Shown: positions 1 through 8,407, counted from the stretch's first letter. The stretch is 64,000 nucleotides of DNA from Bacteroidales bacterium (GCA_024400395.1 JAKSMW010000003.1:40926-104925); one strand, 5' to 3'. The notes: a model not told the origin generated them from the letters alone. Made by a program: numbers and translations.

Positions 1-327
1 GCCATCTTCATTGAAGGTGATTTTTTCATGGCTTTCCTTCTCGTCCTCAACGACGACGGCACCTCAACGCCGGAAATGGAAGACATCGTGAGACCGTTCA
101 TCGTCTATCCCAACCCGGCCTTCAACGCATTGCACATAGACATCTCGCCCGACGTGGCAGACCAAGTGAATGAAATCAGCCTCTACGACATCTCCGGCCG
201 CCTCGTTAAGGCTCAGCAGTCCGGCTTCGGGAGCATCGACATCAGCGGCCTCGCGCCGGGGATGTACGTGATGAAAGTCGCGCTCGGCGACGGGAAGGTG
301 TTCGAGGAGAAGATAGTGAAGGAATAA
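1..327 (+). CDS. C-terminal part of a T9SS-secreted protein (5' end outside window)
   Basis: The reading frame is open from the first base of the window, so only the end of a larger gene is visible. The last 75 or so residues form a typical type IX secretion sorting domain (type A): FIVYPNP, then a strand pattern ending in ISLYDISGRLV, GLAPGMYVMKV and a basic end (KIVKE). In this family the domain directs a Sec-exported protein through the outer membrane, after which it is removed and the protein is released or attached to A-LPS. Nothing can be said about the passenger domain. The ATG at 28 lies in the middle of the frame and is not believed to be a start. Confidence 0.8.
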   Translation, partial: AIFIEGDFFMAFLLVLNDDGTSTPEMEDIVRPFIVYPNPAFNALHIDISPDVADQVNEISLYDISGRLVKAQQSGFGSIDISGLAPGMYVMKVALGDGKVFEEKIVKE

Positions 328-369
328 GTTTTTTATATTATTTTCAGTCTCCGTCTGGAAAAATATCAT

Positions 370-378
370 TACTTTTGC
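370..378 (+). promoter_or_regulatory. Bacteroidales -7 promoter element of the ORF6N-like gene
   Basis: TACTTTTGC matches the Bacteroides -7 consensus TAnnTTTGc. It lies 90 bases before the chosen start at 468, and no clear -33 TTTG is seen at the usual distance. Confidence 0.5.
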
Positions 379-467
379 AACTCGGATGAAATGGTTATCA
401 AATGATGTCGCCTCACGGCGGTCGTTTGGTGGCCATTTTTTTTCGTAAATGCTTAAAAATCATCATT

Positions 468-956
468 ATGGAGAAGGAGACAATTATTTTTCAGACAAAC
501 GACTCCAAGAAAATCGAGGTCGTTTTTGAAGACGGGACGGTCTGGCTCACGCAGGCACAGATGGCGGAGTTGTATGGCGGTGAGACGAAAGTGTTGAATC
601 AGGCGGTGAGCAGAAATATCGAACGCTTCCCCGAAGACTTCATGTTCCAGCTGACCAAGGACGAATTTGAAAATTGGAAATCACAATTTGTGATATCCAA
701 TTCCATTGTCATGGGAGCCAGGAAACTTCCGTATGCCTTCACAGAACACGGAATTTCCATGCTGAGCGGTGTTCTGCATTCGCCAATTGCCATCGAAGCC
801 AACATCGGAATCATGCGGGCATTCGTCGGGATGAGGCATTTCATCGACGACGCGGTCTATCACATAGGGGCGTCGCTGAAAGACTTGGGCAGAAAATGGT
901 TCGCGTTCTCAATTCTGAATTTCTCAAAGGAGGAAATCCTTGTGAGACTCGAATGA
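468..956 (+). CDS. RhuM-like / ORF6N hybrid KilA-N-type protein
   Basis: A protein of 162 residues if started at the ATG at 468; an in-frame ATG at 402 would add 22 unlikely residues. Residues 3-35 (ETIIFQTNDSKK through TVWLTQAQMAELY) look like the start of the RhuM/virulence-protein family. From about residue 36 on, the sequence switches to an ORF6N core: LNQAVSRNIERFPEDFMFQLT, LPYAFTEHGISMLSGVL, SPIAIEANIGIMRAF. Both families are small DNA-binding-like proteins found in phages and mobile elements, with no settled function in bacteria. The C-terminus (ASLKDLGRKWFAF) is the usual ORF6N end, so the gene is probably intact. It stands alone with its own promoter and is followed by tRNA-Ala on the other strand. 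Confidence 0.75.
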   Translation: MEKETIIFQTNDSKKIEVVFEDGTVWLTQAQMAELYGGETKVLNQAVSRNIERFPEDFMFQLTKDEFENWKSQFVISNSIVMGARKLPYAFTEHGISMLSGVLHSPIAIEANIGIMRAFVGMRHFIDDAVYHIGASLKDLGRKWFAFSILNFSKEEILVRLE

Positions 957-1057
957 ATTTTTGGAAATCATCAGAAAAAATTGACAATGATTTCATCATT
1001 AATTTCCCAAACTTGTTGCTGACTTTGTTTTTGAGAAGCTGGCAAAAACAAAATAAA

Positions 1058-1095
1058 AAGACGCTATCACCTTAATTATCAAGTGATAGCGTCTT
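1058..1095 (-). terminator. Rho-independent terminator of tRNA-Ala
   Basis: A 13-bp perfect stem (arms 1058-1070 and 1083-1095) with a 12-base AT-rich loop, followed on the minus strand by TTTTTATTTTG. It starts 7 bases after the tRNA 3' end. Confidence 0.85.
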
Positions 1096-1101
1096 CGTCT
1101 G

Positions 1102-1174
1102 TGGAGCATAGGAGAATCGAACTCCTGACCTTTTGAATGCCATTCAAACGCTCTACCAACTGAGCTAATACCCC
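1102..1174 (-). tRNA. tRNA-Ala(GGC)
   Basis: Seventy-three bases that fold as a cloverleaf on the minus strand. The acceptor arm is GGGGTAT paired with ATGCTCC, the D arm is TAGCTCAGTTGGTAGAGC, the anticodon stem-loop TTTGA-ATGGCAT-TCAAA carries anticodon GGC, and the T arm contains GTTCGATTC. The discriminator is A. CCA is not encoded, which is usual in Bacteroidales. Confidence 0.95.
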
Positions 1175-1188
1175 GCCTGAATTGCGCT

Positions 1189-1219
1189 GCAAAAATACAC
1201 ATTATTTCAATATGCGCAA
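1189..1219 (-). promoter_or_regulatory. Promoter of tRNA-Ala
   Basis: On the minus strand the -7 box TATTTTTGC (1189-1197) is preceded after 19 bases by TTG (1217-1219). The predicted transcript starts a few bases before the mature tRNA 5' end at 1174. Confidence 0.7.
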
Positions 1220-1260
1220 CATTTTTTTCAAAAAATCTTTACTCTCTCCTCTCTCATCTG

Positions 1261-2829
1261 TCATCTTTTCTTCCTGCGGTTCGGTGTCTCCGTTGTTTTC
1301 TCCGTGTTTTTCAATGGTTTGCGGAAGATGTCGAGCCGGTCTTTCGGCCTGATTTCCTCCTGCCAGTCGAAGCCTTTAAGCAGTTCCTTGCCTGGGGTCA
1401 TCTTCTCTTTGGGATAAAGCGTCTCCGTTGTCTTCTTGAAGTATTTGATTCTTGAGATCTTGCGGTCTTCGATTTTGATGTCCATCGATGAACTCTGCGA
1501 GAAGTTGACTCCGACGAGCGTGCCGTCTTCTTCGCGGATCCAGTAGGCTGTCTCGGCGTTGCCTTCGTTATAAACGTGGTCGATGTCATCGTTCTTGAAG
1601 TAAGCTGTTATCACTTTCCCTTTGATTTGGTTGTAGCCTTCGATTGTATCTTGTTGAATAATAAAGCCGTTCGGATAGAGAAGCACGCTGTCGATTGTCT
1701 CGTTGGCCACGACGATGTTGATGGAGTCGCCTTGAAGCTGGCTTTTCTCGGCCCAGATGACGGGCGTTCCGCGCATCCTCGCTGTCGAGTCGTTGACGGT
1801 GAAGCATAGCGAGTCGCATTTGCCTTGCAAGTCGTTGCGGAAGAAACGCACGTTGTAATATGCCAGGGCGTGTGTCAGTTTCTCGGTGACGGTGTCCATA
1901 TAGACGTAAAGCGTGTCGGAATGCAGGAAGAGAGTGTCGTCCTCGCCGTAGTACAGGGCGCGGACGCTGTCGGTGACGAATCCCCTGCCGAGCTTTTTCC
2001 ACATCTCCGCATAGTTGCCGAGGACTGTTGCTTTGTTGACAGTGTCGGTCATCACAACGTTGTCAATCGCCTTCGCATGGTCTTTTGTCTTGTCGTAAAA
2101 CATTGACGTCGAAGTGATTGAATGTTCCTTGCTTGTTATTTTCGCGTTTCTGTCGAGATACACCAAGTCGTTGATGCCGTCGTACCAGCCGTGGTTTCCG
2201 TCGAGGACGTAGTCGTCGCTGATGATTTTCGTCGGGCCGAAGAACGTCATCTTCTCCTTCTGGATTTCATAAATCAGGGAGTCGGTGAACATCTGGTATT
2301 TGGGTGTGGTGACGACGACGTCGTTACGGAAGAAAGCCATTTCCGTGTCGTCATGGTAATAGCCTTTCTCGCTGACAAGGTGCTTGTCGTTGCGGTCGAT
2401 TGTGCCGTGATGCGGGTAAGTGGCGAGATGCTGTTCCCGGTCGTATGTCATGTAATTGGTTTTCAGGATGGTGGAGTCGTCTTTCAGGATGACGTTCCTG
2501 AAAAGTTCGGCCAATTTCGTCTCGCCGAGATATTTGCAGCTGTCGCAGAAGATGTCGGTGCTGTCGTTCACCTTGATGTGGACGTGGCTGTAGCCGTTGA
2601 AAAGCTGTGACTTGTCGTTGAAATATGCGCTGTCGCTGTAGAAATAGGTGGAGTCGTGGCGCATCACCACGTTGCCGATGAGCCTGTCGGCGTCGCTGTT
2701 GATGTTGGTGTCGTATTCGCTCCTGTCGGCGTGAATTATGTGTACGCGCGCCTTGCTTTTCTGCTGTGCGTTGATATTCAGGCAGAAAAGGCAGATGACA
2801 GTGCCGATTATTATTCTAAAATTTTTCAT
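1261..2829 (-). CDS. OstA-like / LptA-family periplasmic protein
   Basis: A 522-residue exported protein with a signal peptide (hydrophobic residues about 5-20, ending NINAQQ). The first half is an OstA-like domain: repeated short strands such as LIGNVVMRHDSTYFYSDSAYF, FNGYSHVHI, LFRNVILKDDSTIL and FFRNDVVVTTPKYQMFTDSLIY, the slotted beta-jellyroll repeats seen in LptA and the N-domain of LptD. Bacteroidota carry such longer OstA-like proteins, thought to help carry lipopolysaccharide across the periplasm. The C-terminus is very basic (KKTTETLYPKEK, then TETPNRRKKR). The -7 promoter box ends only 3 bases before the ATG, so the message may be leaderless or nearly so. No operon partner is visible; the next minus-strand gene upstream is buk, which has its own terminator. 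Confidence 0.8.
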   Translation of the reverse strand: MKNFRIIIGTVICLFCLNINAQQKSKARVHIIHADRSEYDTNINSDADRLIGNVVMRHDSTYFYSDSAYFNDKSQLFNGYSHVHIKVNDSTDIFCDSCKYLGETKLAELFRNVILKDDSTILKTNYMTYDREQHLATYPHHGTIDRNDKHLVSEKGYYHDDTEMAFFRNDVVVTTPKYQMFTDSLIYEIQKEKMTFFGPTKIISDDYVLDGNHGWYDGINDLVYLDRNAKITSKEHSITSTSMFYDKTKDHAKAIDNVVMTDTVNKATVLGNYAEMWKKLGRGFVTDSVRALYYGEDDTLFLHSDTLYVYMDTVTEKLTHALAYYNVRFFRNDLQGKCDSLCFTVNDSTARMRGTPVIWAEKSQLQGDSINIVVANETIDSVLLYPNGFIIQQDTIEGYNQIKGKVITAYFKNDDIDHVYNEGNAETAYWIREEDGTLVGVNFSQSSSMDIKIEDRKISRIKYFKKTTETLYPKEKMTPGKELLKGFDWQEEIRPKDRLDIFRKPLKNTEKTTETPNRRKKR

Positions 2830-2832
2830 TCT

Positions 2833-2841
2833 GCAAAAATA
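2833..2841 (-). promoter_or_regulatory. -7 promoter element of the OstA-like gene
   Basis: TATTTTTGC on the minus strand, separated from the ATG by only AGA. With a transcription start 5-8 bases past the box, the message would begin at or inside the start codon. Either the mRNA is leaderless or this is a chance match. Confidence 0.45.
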
Positions 2842-2992
2842 CGGATTTTAGTTTAACGTGAATGATATTTGTTTTTGATTTTTAAATTATGCTGCAATCC
2901 ATGACTATTTGATGATTTTTACTATTTCTGTCCGAAAAAACGCATATTTTGCCCATGTTATTTCTATTTTTCAGCACAGCAAAAGTGACACA

Positions 2993-3025
2993 AAGGGCTG
3001 ACTTCCAAAACAGAAATCAGCCCTT
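2993..3025 (-). terminator. Hairpin terminator after buk
   Basis: A 9-bp stem AAGGGCTGA / TCAGCCCTT with a 15-base loop, 43 bases after the buk stop. The following T tract is weak, so efficiency is uncertain. It closes the acyl-CoA operon. Confidence 0.6.
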
Positions 3026-3067
3026 ATCTTTTGCCTTCAAAAAAGTTTTATCGGACAGTGATAATCC

Positions 3068-4138
3068 TTACTCGTACATCTTGGCTTCGACTTCGCCGTC
3101 GAGGACCATGACGCCGTTCATCGCGAGGGCCGCCATCTCGTCTTCGCCTGGATAGACGAACACCGGCGCGATCTTGTGGAGGTGGTCGTTGAGGATCGAG
3201 CAGAAGAGCTTGTCGTAGGCCATGCCGCCTGTGACGAAGATGCCGTCAACGTCCATCGAGAACGCTGATGCAGCGAGGCCGCCGACTTCCTTGGCGATCT
3301 GGTAGGCCATTGCGCGATATACCTTCTCCCATTCCTTGTTGCCGGCACGGACTTCTTTCTCCACTGTGAGGGCGTCGTTGGTGCCGAGGTAGGCGACGAA
3401 GCCGCCCTGTCCCTTGAGCATCAGGTCGATGTCCTTCTTGGTGTATTTGCCGCTGAAGCAGGCGTTCATCAACGGGCCTGACGGGAGGACGCCGGAGCGT
3501 TCAGGTGTGAAAGGGCCGTCGCCGTTCAGGGCGTTGTTGACGTCAACGACACGGCCTTTCTTGTGCGCCGCCACGGAGATGCCGCCGCCGAGGTGGATGC
3601 CGATGAGGTTGAGGTCTTCGTATTTCCTGTTCACCGCCTTGGCGTGTGTGCGGGCGATGATCTTCTGGTTCAACGCGTGGAATATCGACTTGCGCGGGAA
3701 CAGCGGGTGTCCTGAGTAACGCGCCACGTCGTCCATCTCGTCAACGACGACGGGGTCGGCGATGTAAGCCTTCACGCCGAACTCCTTGGCGATGCTGTTG
3801 GCGATGAGGCCGCCGAGGTTGCAGGCATGTTCGCCGTTGGCCGCCTCGTTGAGGTCGCGGATCATGGCGGCGTTCACCTCATAGACGCCTGACGTCAACG
3901 GGTGGAGGAGACCGCCGCGGCCGACGACCGCCGTGAGGCCTGTGAGGTCGATGCCCTCAGCCTTCAACTCGCTCATAATCACATCCTTGCGGAACTCGAA
4001 CTGGTCGGCGATCTTCTCGAACTTCGAGACTTCCTCTGTCGAGTGTTTGATGTTTTTCTTGAAAACCTGTTCTTTGTCGTGGAACACAGCGATCTTTGTC
4101 GATGTTGAACCAGGGTTGATAATCAATAATTTGTACAT
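3068..4138 (-). CDS. buk: Butyrate kinase
   Basis: A 356-residue acetate/butyrate kinase of the ASKHA fold, the normal length for Buk. The N-terminal phosphate-binding segment is NPGSTSTKIAVF (residues 8-19). The middle holds GIHLGGGISVAAH and the VDVNNALNGDGPFTPERSG segment, and the C-terminal half holds the adenosine-binding region IFVTGGMAYD. The enzyme makes butyrate (or isobutyrate/isovalerate) and ATP from the acyl phosphate in the cytoplasm. It follows ptb by 27 bases, so the pair converts acyl-CoA to free acid with substrate-level phosphorylation. Sequence alone does not separate butyrate from branched-chain substrates. Confidence 0.95.
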   Translation of the reverse strand: MYKLLIINPGSTSTKIAVFHDKEQVFKKNIKHSTEEVSKFEKIADQFEFRKDVIMSELKAEGIDLTGLTAVVGRGGLLHPLTSGVYEVNAAMIRDLNEAANGEHACNLGGLIANSIAKEFGVKAYIADPVVVDEMDDVARYSGHPLFPRKSIFHALNQKIIARTHAKAVNRKYEDLNLIGIHLGGGISVAAHKKGRVVDVNNALNGDGPFTPERSGVLPSGPLMNACFSGKYTKKDIDLMLKGQGGFVAYLGTNDALTVEKEVRAGNKEWEKVYRAMAYQIAKEVGGLAASAFSMDVDGIFVTGGMAYDKLFCSILNDHLHKIAPVFVYPGEDEMAALAMNGVMVLDGEVEAKMYE

Positions 4139-4165
4139 TTCAATTTTTATTTTAGAGGTTGATGA

Positions 4166-5071
4166 TTATTTTGCTAACATTGCCGCGAGTGCGATTGAAT
4201 AGAGTTTTGTCTTGGCGGTGTCGCCGCGTGATGAGAGGACGCAAGGCACCTTGGCGCCCATGACGCACGAGCCCATCTCGGAGTGGTCGAACTTGGTGCA
4301 GCATTTGTAGAACACGTTGGCGCTCTCGATGTTCGGGAAGAGGAGGCAGTCGGCGTCGCCGGCCACAGGGCTCTTGAAGCCTTTGATTGCCACGGCTTCG
4401 GCGTCGATGGCGAGGTCAAGGGAGATAGGGCCGTCAACCATTGCGCCTTTGATCTGACCGCGGTCGGCCATCTTCGCGAGAAGCGCCGCCTCGACGCAGG
4501 CCGGCATACCGTAGCTCATCTGCTCCGTGGCGGCGATGACCGCGATCTTCGGGCAGGCGATGCCGAGAGCCTTGGCTGTCGTCTGGAGGTTCTTCAAGAT
4601 GGTCTGTTTCTGCTTGAAGTCGGGCGCCGGCATGATGGCCGCGTCGCTGACGAACAGCAGCTTGTGGTAGTTCGGGTTTTCGATGACCGCCATGTGTGCG
4701 AGTGTCACGTTCGGCGGGCAGAGGCCGCGTTCCTTGTTGAGGATGGCGCGCATGTACTTGTCGGTCGGGAGAAGGCCTTTCATGAGAATGTCGCCCTCGC
4801 CGCGGTTGATGATGTCGCATGCCATCGCAGCCGCCTTCACGTCGTCAGTCTCCTGAACGATGGTGAACTTGTTGATGTCGATGTTCTCTGCCTTGCAGAC
4901 AGCCTCGATGGTGGCGCGGTCGCCGACCAATGTGGCGTCGATCAGGCCGTGGTCGATGGCGTCGCTGACGGCGCAGATCGTGTGGTCATCGTTGGCGTAA
5001 GCCGCAACTAAACGTTTCTTCGGACGGCTCTTCAGCACGTCAAACATCTGTTCGAGTTTTGTAATTTCCAT
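4166..5071 (-). CDS. ptb: Phosphate butyryltransferase
   Basis: A 301-residue member of the Pta/Ptb family. It exchanges CoA for phosphate on butyryl-CoA or a related acyl-CoA, feeding the kinase downstream. Recognisable segments are GEGDILMKGLLPTDKYMRAI, LLFVSDAAIMPAPDF and VDGPISLDLAIDAEA, all standard for Ptb. Length is typical. The gene lies 27 bases before buk and 119 bases after the acyl-CoA dehydrogenase gene; the longer gap is filled by a short repeat array (5111-5187). This makes the pair a possible separate transcript, although no promoter is evident. Confidence 0.95.
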   Translation of the reverse strand: MEITKLEQMFDVLKSRPKKRLVAAYANDDHTICAVSDAIDHGLIDATLVGDRATIEAVCKAENIDINKFTIVQETDDVKAAAMACDIINRGEGDILMKGLLPTDKYMRAILNKERGLCPPNVTLAHMAVIENPNYHKLLFVSDAAIMPAPDFKQKQTILKNLQTTAKALGIACPKIAVIAATEQMSYGMPACVEAALLAKMADRGQIKGAMVDGPISLDLAIDAEAVAIKGFKSPVAGDADCLLFPNIESANVFYKCCTKFDHSEMGSCVMGAKVPCVLSSRGDTAKTKLYSIALAAMLAK

Positions 5072-5110
5072 TTTTCTATATTTTTTTATGTTAATAAATT
5101 AGATTTCCAT

Positions 5111-5187
5111 TTTATCAGACGCATTGAAATGTTTATCAGACGCATTGAAATGTTTAATATGTTTAATAGACGCATTGAAATGCGTCT
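5111..5187 (-). repeat. Three copies of a 21-bp repeat, the last forming a hairpin
   Basis: Units start at 5111, 5132 and 5162. Each contains AGACGCATTGAAATG. In the third copy the motif continues as ATGCGTCT, giving a perfect 8-bp hairpin (5168-5175 / 5180-5187, loop TGAA) that ends 3 bases from the stop codon of the dehydrogenase gene. It fills most of the gap between that gene and ptb and may act as an mRNA-stabilising or attenuating hairpin. Confidence 0.85.
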
Positions 5188-5190
5188 CTA

Positions 5191-6333
5191 CTAACAGCCT
5201 ATATATCTTGATATTACGAGTTTCAGGATCTCGCTGGTGCCTTCGCCGATTTGCAGGATGCGTTGGTCGCGGTAGAAGCGTTCCATGTCGAAATCCTTGA
5301 GCAGCCCGTGTCCGCCCATCACCTGAACGGCCTTGTCGCAGACCTCCGCGGCGACCGTCGAGCAGTAGAGCTTCGCCATCGCCGCTTCTTTCCCGTAAGG
5401 GAGATGTGCGTCTTTCATGCGGCAGGCCTTGTAGAGCAGTTCGCGTGCCGCCTCAATCTTCGTCGCCATCTCTGCGAGCATGAAGCTGACAGCCTGAAAC
5501 TTGCATATCGGCTTGCCGAACTGCACGCGTCTCTTTGAGTAATCCAACGCCATCTCGTAGGCGCCCTGTGCGCAGCCGAGACCCATCGCGCCGATGGAGA
5601 GGCGTCCGCCGTCTAACGTCGCGAGCATGATGTGCGAACCCTGCCCGGGCTTCCCGAGGATGTTGTCGTCGGAAAGACGCACGTCGTTGAACTTCAGCTC
5701 GCCGGTGTTGGAGGCGCGCCACATCATCTTGCGGTCCATGGGGCGTTGCGTGAAGCCCGGCGTGTCGTTCTCAATGAGGAAGGCGGTGAACTCCGGCTTG
5801 CCGTCGCTTTCGCCGCTGACAACCTGAATGGTGCTTCCGAGTGTCATCGGGGTGGCGCTGTTGGTGATGAAAATCTTCGAGCCGTTGACAATCCACTGTC
5901 CGTCAACGAGTTTCGCCGTCGATTTCGTTCCGCGCGAGTCGCAGCCCGCCGTCTCCTCGGTGAGGCCGAAGCCCCAGAGACGGTCCTTGCACAGGCGCGG
6001 CAGATATTTCTCCTTCTGTTCTTTTGTGCCGTATTCCTTTATCGGGCCGATGCCCAAGGAGTTGTCGGCCGCTATCGTCGCCGCCGTCGAGCCGTCGATG
6101 CGGGCAAGCTCCTCGACGGCTATTATATAAGATAAGGTGTCGAGTTCCCGGCCGCCGTATTCTTTCGGGACGCAGATGCCGAGAAGCCCGGCGTCTGCCA
6201 TCTTCATCGTCAGCTCCACGTCGAACTTCTCGTGTTCGTCGTTGAATGCCGCCACCGGTTTCACCTCTCTCTCGGCGAAGTCGCGCACCTTGGCACGAAA
6301 CTCAATCTGTTTTTCGTTAAGTCCGAAATTCAT
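5191..6333 (-). CDS. Short-chain acyl-CoA dehydrogenase (butyryl-CoA dehydrogenase type)
   Basis: A 380-residue FAD enzyme with all three acyl-CoA dehydrogenase domains: N-terminal helical (about 1-115), central beta (GLTEETAGCDSRGT and IVNGSKIFITN, about 118-230) and C-terminal helical. The catalytic base is present as E364 in IGEGTSEI near the C-terminus, the place used by straight-chain (SCAD/Bcd) enzymes; isovaleryl-CoA dehydrogenase carries its base elsewhere. RRVQFGKPICKFQ and VQVMGGHG are the usual FAD-contact segments. The start overlaps the stop of the upstream carboxylase gene by 4 bases (ATGA), so the two are translationally coupled. No etfAB genes are nearby, so the electron carrier must be encoded elsewhere. 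The exact acyl substrate is not fixed by sequence. Confidence 0.9.
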   Translation of the reverse strand: MNFGLNEKQIEFRAKVRDFAEREVKPVAAFNDEHEKFDVELTMKMADAGLLGICVPKEYGGRELDTLSYIIAVEELARIDGSTAATIAADNSLGIGPIKEYGTKEQKEKYLPRLCKDRLWGFGLTEETAGCDSRGTKSTAKLVDGQWIVNGSKIFITNSATPMTLGSTIQVVSGESDGKPEFTAFLIENDTPGFTQRPMDRKMMWRASNTGELKFNDVRLSDDNILGKPGQGSHIMLATLDGGRLSIGAMGLGCAQGAYEMALDYSKRRVQFGKPICKFQAVSFMLAEMATKIEAARELLYKACRMKDAHLPYGKEAAMAKLYCSTVAAEVCDKAVQVMGGHGLLKDFDMERFYRDQRILQIGEGTSEILKLVISRYIGC

Positions 6334-8327
6334 ATACTTAATTCTATTAAAACTTTCTTTTTATCAACTTTGTCGCCAACTTTCACGTTGACTTTCAACA
6401 CTTTGCCATCGCATTTCGCCACGATGTCGGAAAACATCTTCATGGCCACGGTGACGCAAAGCACATCGCCGCGTCTTACTGTGTCGCCTTCGTTCACACA
6501 AATCTTCTCGATGTTGCAAGGCATCGGCGCAAAATACTTCAAGTCTTCATCGCCGAACTCCTCTTGCGAATACTCGCGCATGTCGTTGAGCTGGTCGCCG
6601 CGGTGACAGATGAAATCCAACCCGCGGAAATGCACGCAGAACTCGTGACCCGGCGTCTGTGAGACGAAAATCGCCTCCGTGCGCCCGTTGATTATCACCT
6701 TGCGGATGTCGCTGTCATTCTGCGTGAGCATGACGGAATATTCAATTCCGTTTATTGTGCAATATAACGCCTTGTGTGTCAATGACTTGATTGAGACATT
6801 GCATTTCACATTCTCGACAAACACATTCAATGACATCTGAAAACGCCAGTATCCGATGGCGTTCCATACGTTGTCGATATTTCCGTTTTCCAAATAATTT
6901 TTGTTGAAATCATAGAACAGAAACATTGCGGCGACATCTTCTTTCTTGATGTCCGTGCGTGTGCGATGCATGGTTTCTATGAGTTCGTCTTGATGTTTCT
7001 CGCAATATGAAGTATCAACTTTGTTATCTATAAAGTCTTGATTTTCAATGATGCTTTGCAGATAAGGAATGTTGTTTTTCTCTGTCTGGACGATATATTC
7101 GCGTAATGCCTTGCGCATGATTTCCATTGCGTCGCCACGACGTTTCCCGAAGCAGATTACCTTTGCAATCATCGGGTCGTAGTTAGGGGAGATTGTGCAG
7201 GCGTTGTCGATGCTGCTGTCGATACGCAGTCCGCGCATCTGCGGCTCGTGGTAGAGTGTCACCTCACCGGGTGCTGGTGCGAAGTTGTTTTTCGGGTCTT
7301 CGGCATATATGCGGCATTCGATGGCGTGGCCGTTGTCTTGTATGGCGTCTTGCGTCCAGCCCATCTCCTTGCCGCGGGCGATGCGGATCTGCTCTTCTAC
7401 GATGTCGATGCCGGTGCGCTGCTCCGTGACCGGATGTTCCACCTGAATGCGCGTGTTCATCTCAAGGAAATAGAAGTTCAGATTCTTGTCAACGAGGAAC
7501 TCCACCGTGCCAGCGTTTTTGTAACCGACTTGTCTGCAAAGACTTACGGCGGTGTCGCAGATTTCCTTGCGTTTTTCGGGAGTCAGTGTCGGCGACGGTG
7601 ACTCTTCTATTATCTTTTGGTAACGGCGTTGCACCGAGCATTCGCGTTCGAAGAGGTGGACGACGTTCCCGAAATGGTCGGCGAGCACCTGCACTTCGAT
7701 GTGACGTGGGTTTTCGATGTATTGTTCCACAAACACTTCGCCGTTTCCGAAGAACTGCAACGCCTGGTTCGAAGCCGTTTCGAGAGCTGGTTTCAGTGCG
7801 GCGGCGTCTTTCACTATGTGCATTCCTTTTCCGCCGCCGCCCGCCGCCGCCTTGATCAGGACAGGGTAGGGGAGGCTCCCGGCTCTGCCGACGATCTCGT
7901 CGATGTCTCCGGTCAGGCCGAAAGTGACGGGTATGTCGTGTTGTATCGCGAACTGTCGCGCCGCCACCTTGTTGCCCATGAGACGCATGGTATCGGCATC
8001 GGGGCCGATGAAGATGATGTTGTTTTCAGAACACGCTTCGGCAAGCTCCGGGCTTTCCGACAGGAAGCCGTAGCCGGGATGAATGGCGTCGGCGCCGGTG
8101 TCGAGTGCGGCGTCGATTATTTTCTGGATGTTAAGGTATGTGTCGCGGATCGCCCCGCCGCCGAGCGGACGCGCCTCGTCGGCCATCCTGCAATAAAGGG
8201 CATCGGAATCGTTGTCGGCATATATCGCAACAGAATTGATACTCAATTTCTTAAGCGTCCTTATTACACGAACGGCAATCTCGCCTCGAGCGGCGACAAG
8301 CACTTTATGAATCTTCCTTGAAGGCAT
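6330..8327 (-). CDS. Acyl-CoA carboxylase alpha subunit (biotin carboxylase + biotin carrier)
   Basis: A 665-residue two-part subunit. Residues 5-450 are biotin carboxylase: an N-terminal VLVAARGEIAVRVIRT segment, the glycine-rich ATP-grasp loop at 161-169 (AAGGGGKGM), and the active-site segment EMNTRIQVEHPVTE. Residues about 455-585 form the linking domain seen in methylcrotonyl- and propionyl-CoA carboxylases. Residues about 590-665 are the biotin carrier, with the biotinylated lysine K630 in VAMKM. Such subunits need a carboxyltransferase beta partner, which is absent from the neighbourhood. As the first gene of the operon with acyl-CoA dehydrogenase, ptb and buk, it may link acyl-CoA carboxylation to branched-chain or butyrate metabolism. 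The choice between acetyl-, propionyl- and methylcrotonyl-CoA is open. Confidence 0.88.
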   Translation of the reverse strand: MPSRKIHKVLVAARGEIAVRVIRTLKKLSINSVAIYADNDSDALYCRMADEARPLGGGAIRDTYLNIQKIIDAALDTGADAIHPGYGFLSESPELAEACSENNIIFIGPDADTMRLMGNKVAARQFAIQHDIPVTFGLTGDIDEIVGRAGSLPYPVLIKAAAGGGGKGMHIVKDAAALKPALETASNQALQFFGNGEVFVEQYIENPRHIEVQVLADHFGNVVHLFERECSVQRRYQKIIEESPSPTLTPEKRKEICDTAVSLCRQVGYKNAGTVEFLVDKNLNFYFLEMNTRIQVEHPVTEQRTGIDIVEEQIRIARGKEMGWTQDAIQDNGHAIECRIYAEDPKNNFAPAPGEVTLYHEPQMRGLRIDSSIDNACTISPNYDPMIAKVICFGKRRGDAMEIMRKALREYIVQTEKNNIPYLQSIIENQDFIDNKVDTSYCEKHQDELIETMHRTRTDIKKEDVAAMFLFYDFNKNYLENGNIDNVWNAIGYWRFQMSLNVFVENVKCNVSIKSLTHKALYCTINGIEYSVMLTQNDSDIRKVIINGRTEAIFVSQTPGHEFCVHFRGLDFICHRGDQLNDMREYSQEEFGDEDLKYFAPMPCNIEKICVNEGDTVRRGDVLCVTVAMKMFSDIVAKCDGKVLKVNVKVGDKVDKKKVLIELSI

Positions 8328-8342
8328 AATATATAAATCGTT

Positions 8343-8375
8343 GCAAAAGTACGACTATTTTATTTGATAAGCAAG
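8343..8375 (-). promoter_or_regulatory. Promoter of the acyl-CoA operon
   Basis: On the minus strand TACTTTTGC (8343-8351) is preceded after 20 bases by TTG (8372-8374). The transcript would start about 10 bases before the ATG at 8327. Confidence 0.7.
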
Positions 8376-8407
8376 TAAAAGTTGAAAGATATAGTTAAAA
8401 ATAAGAA

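Noticed and set aside
4283-5011. 242-residue plus-strand ORF opposite ptb
   Set aside because: Antisense shadow of a well-conserved gene.
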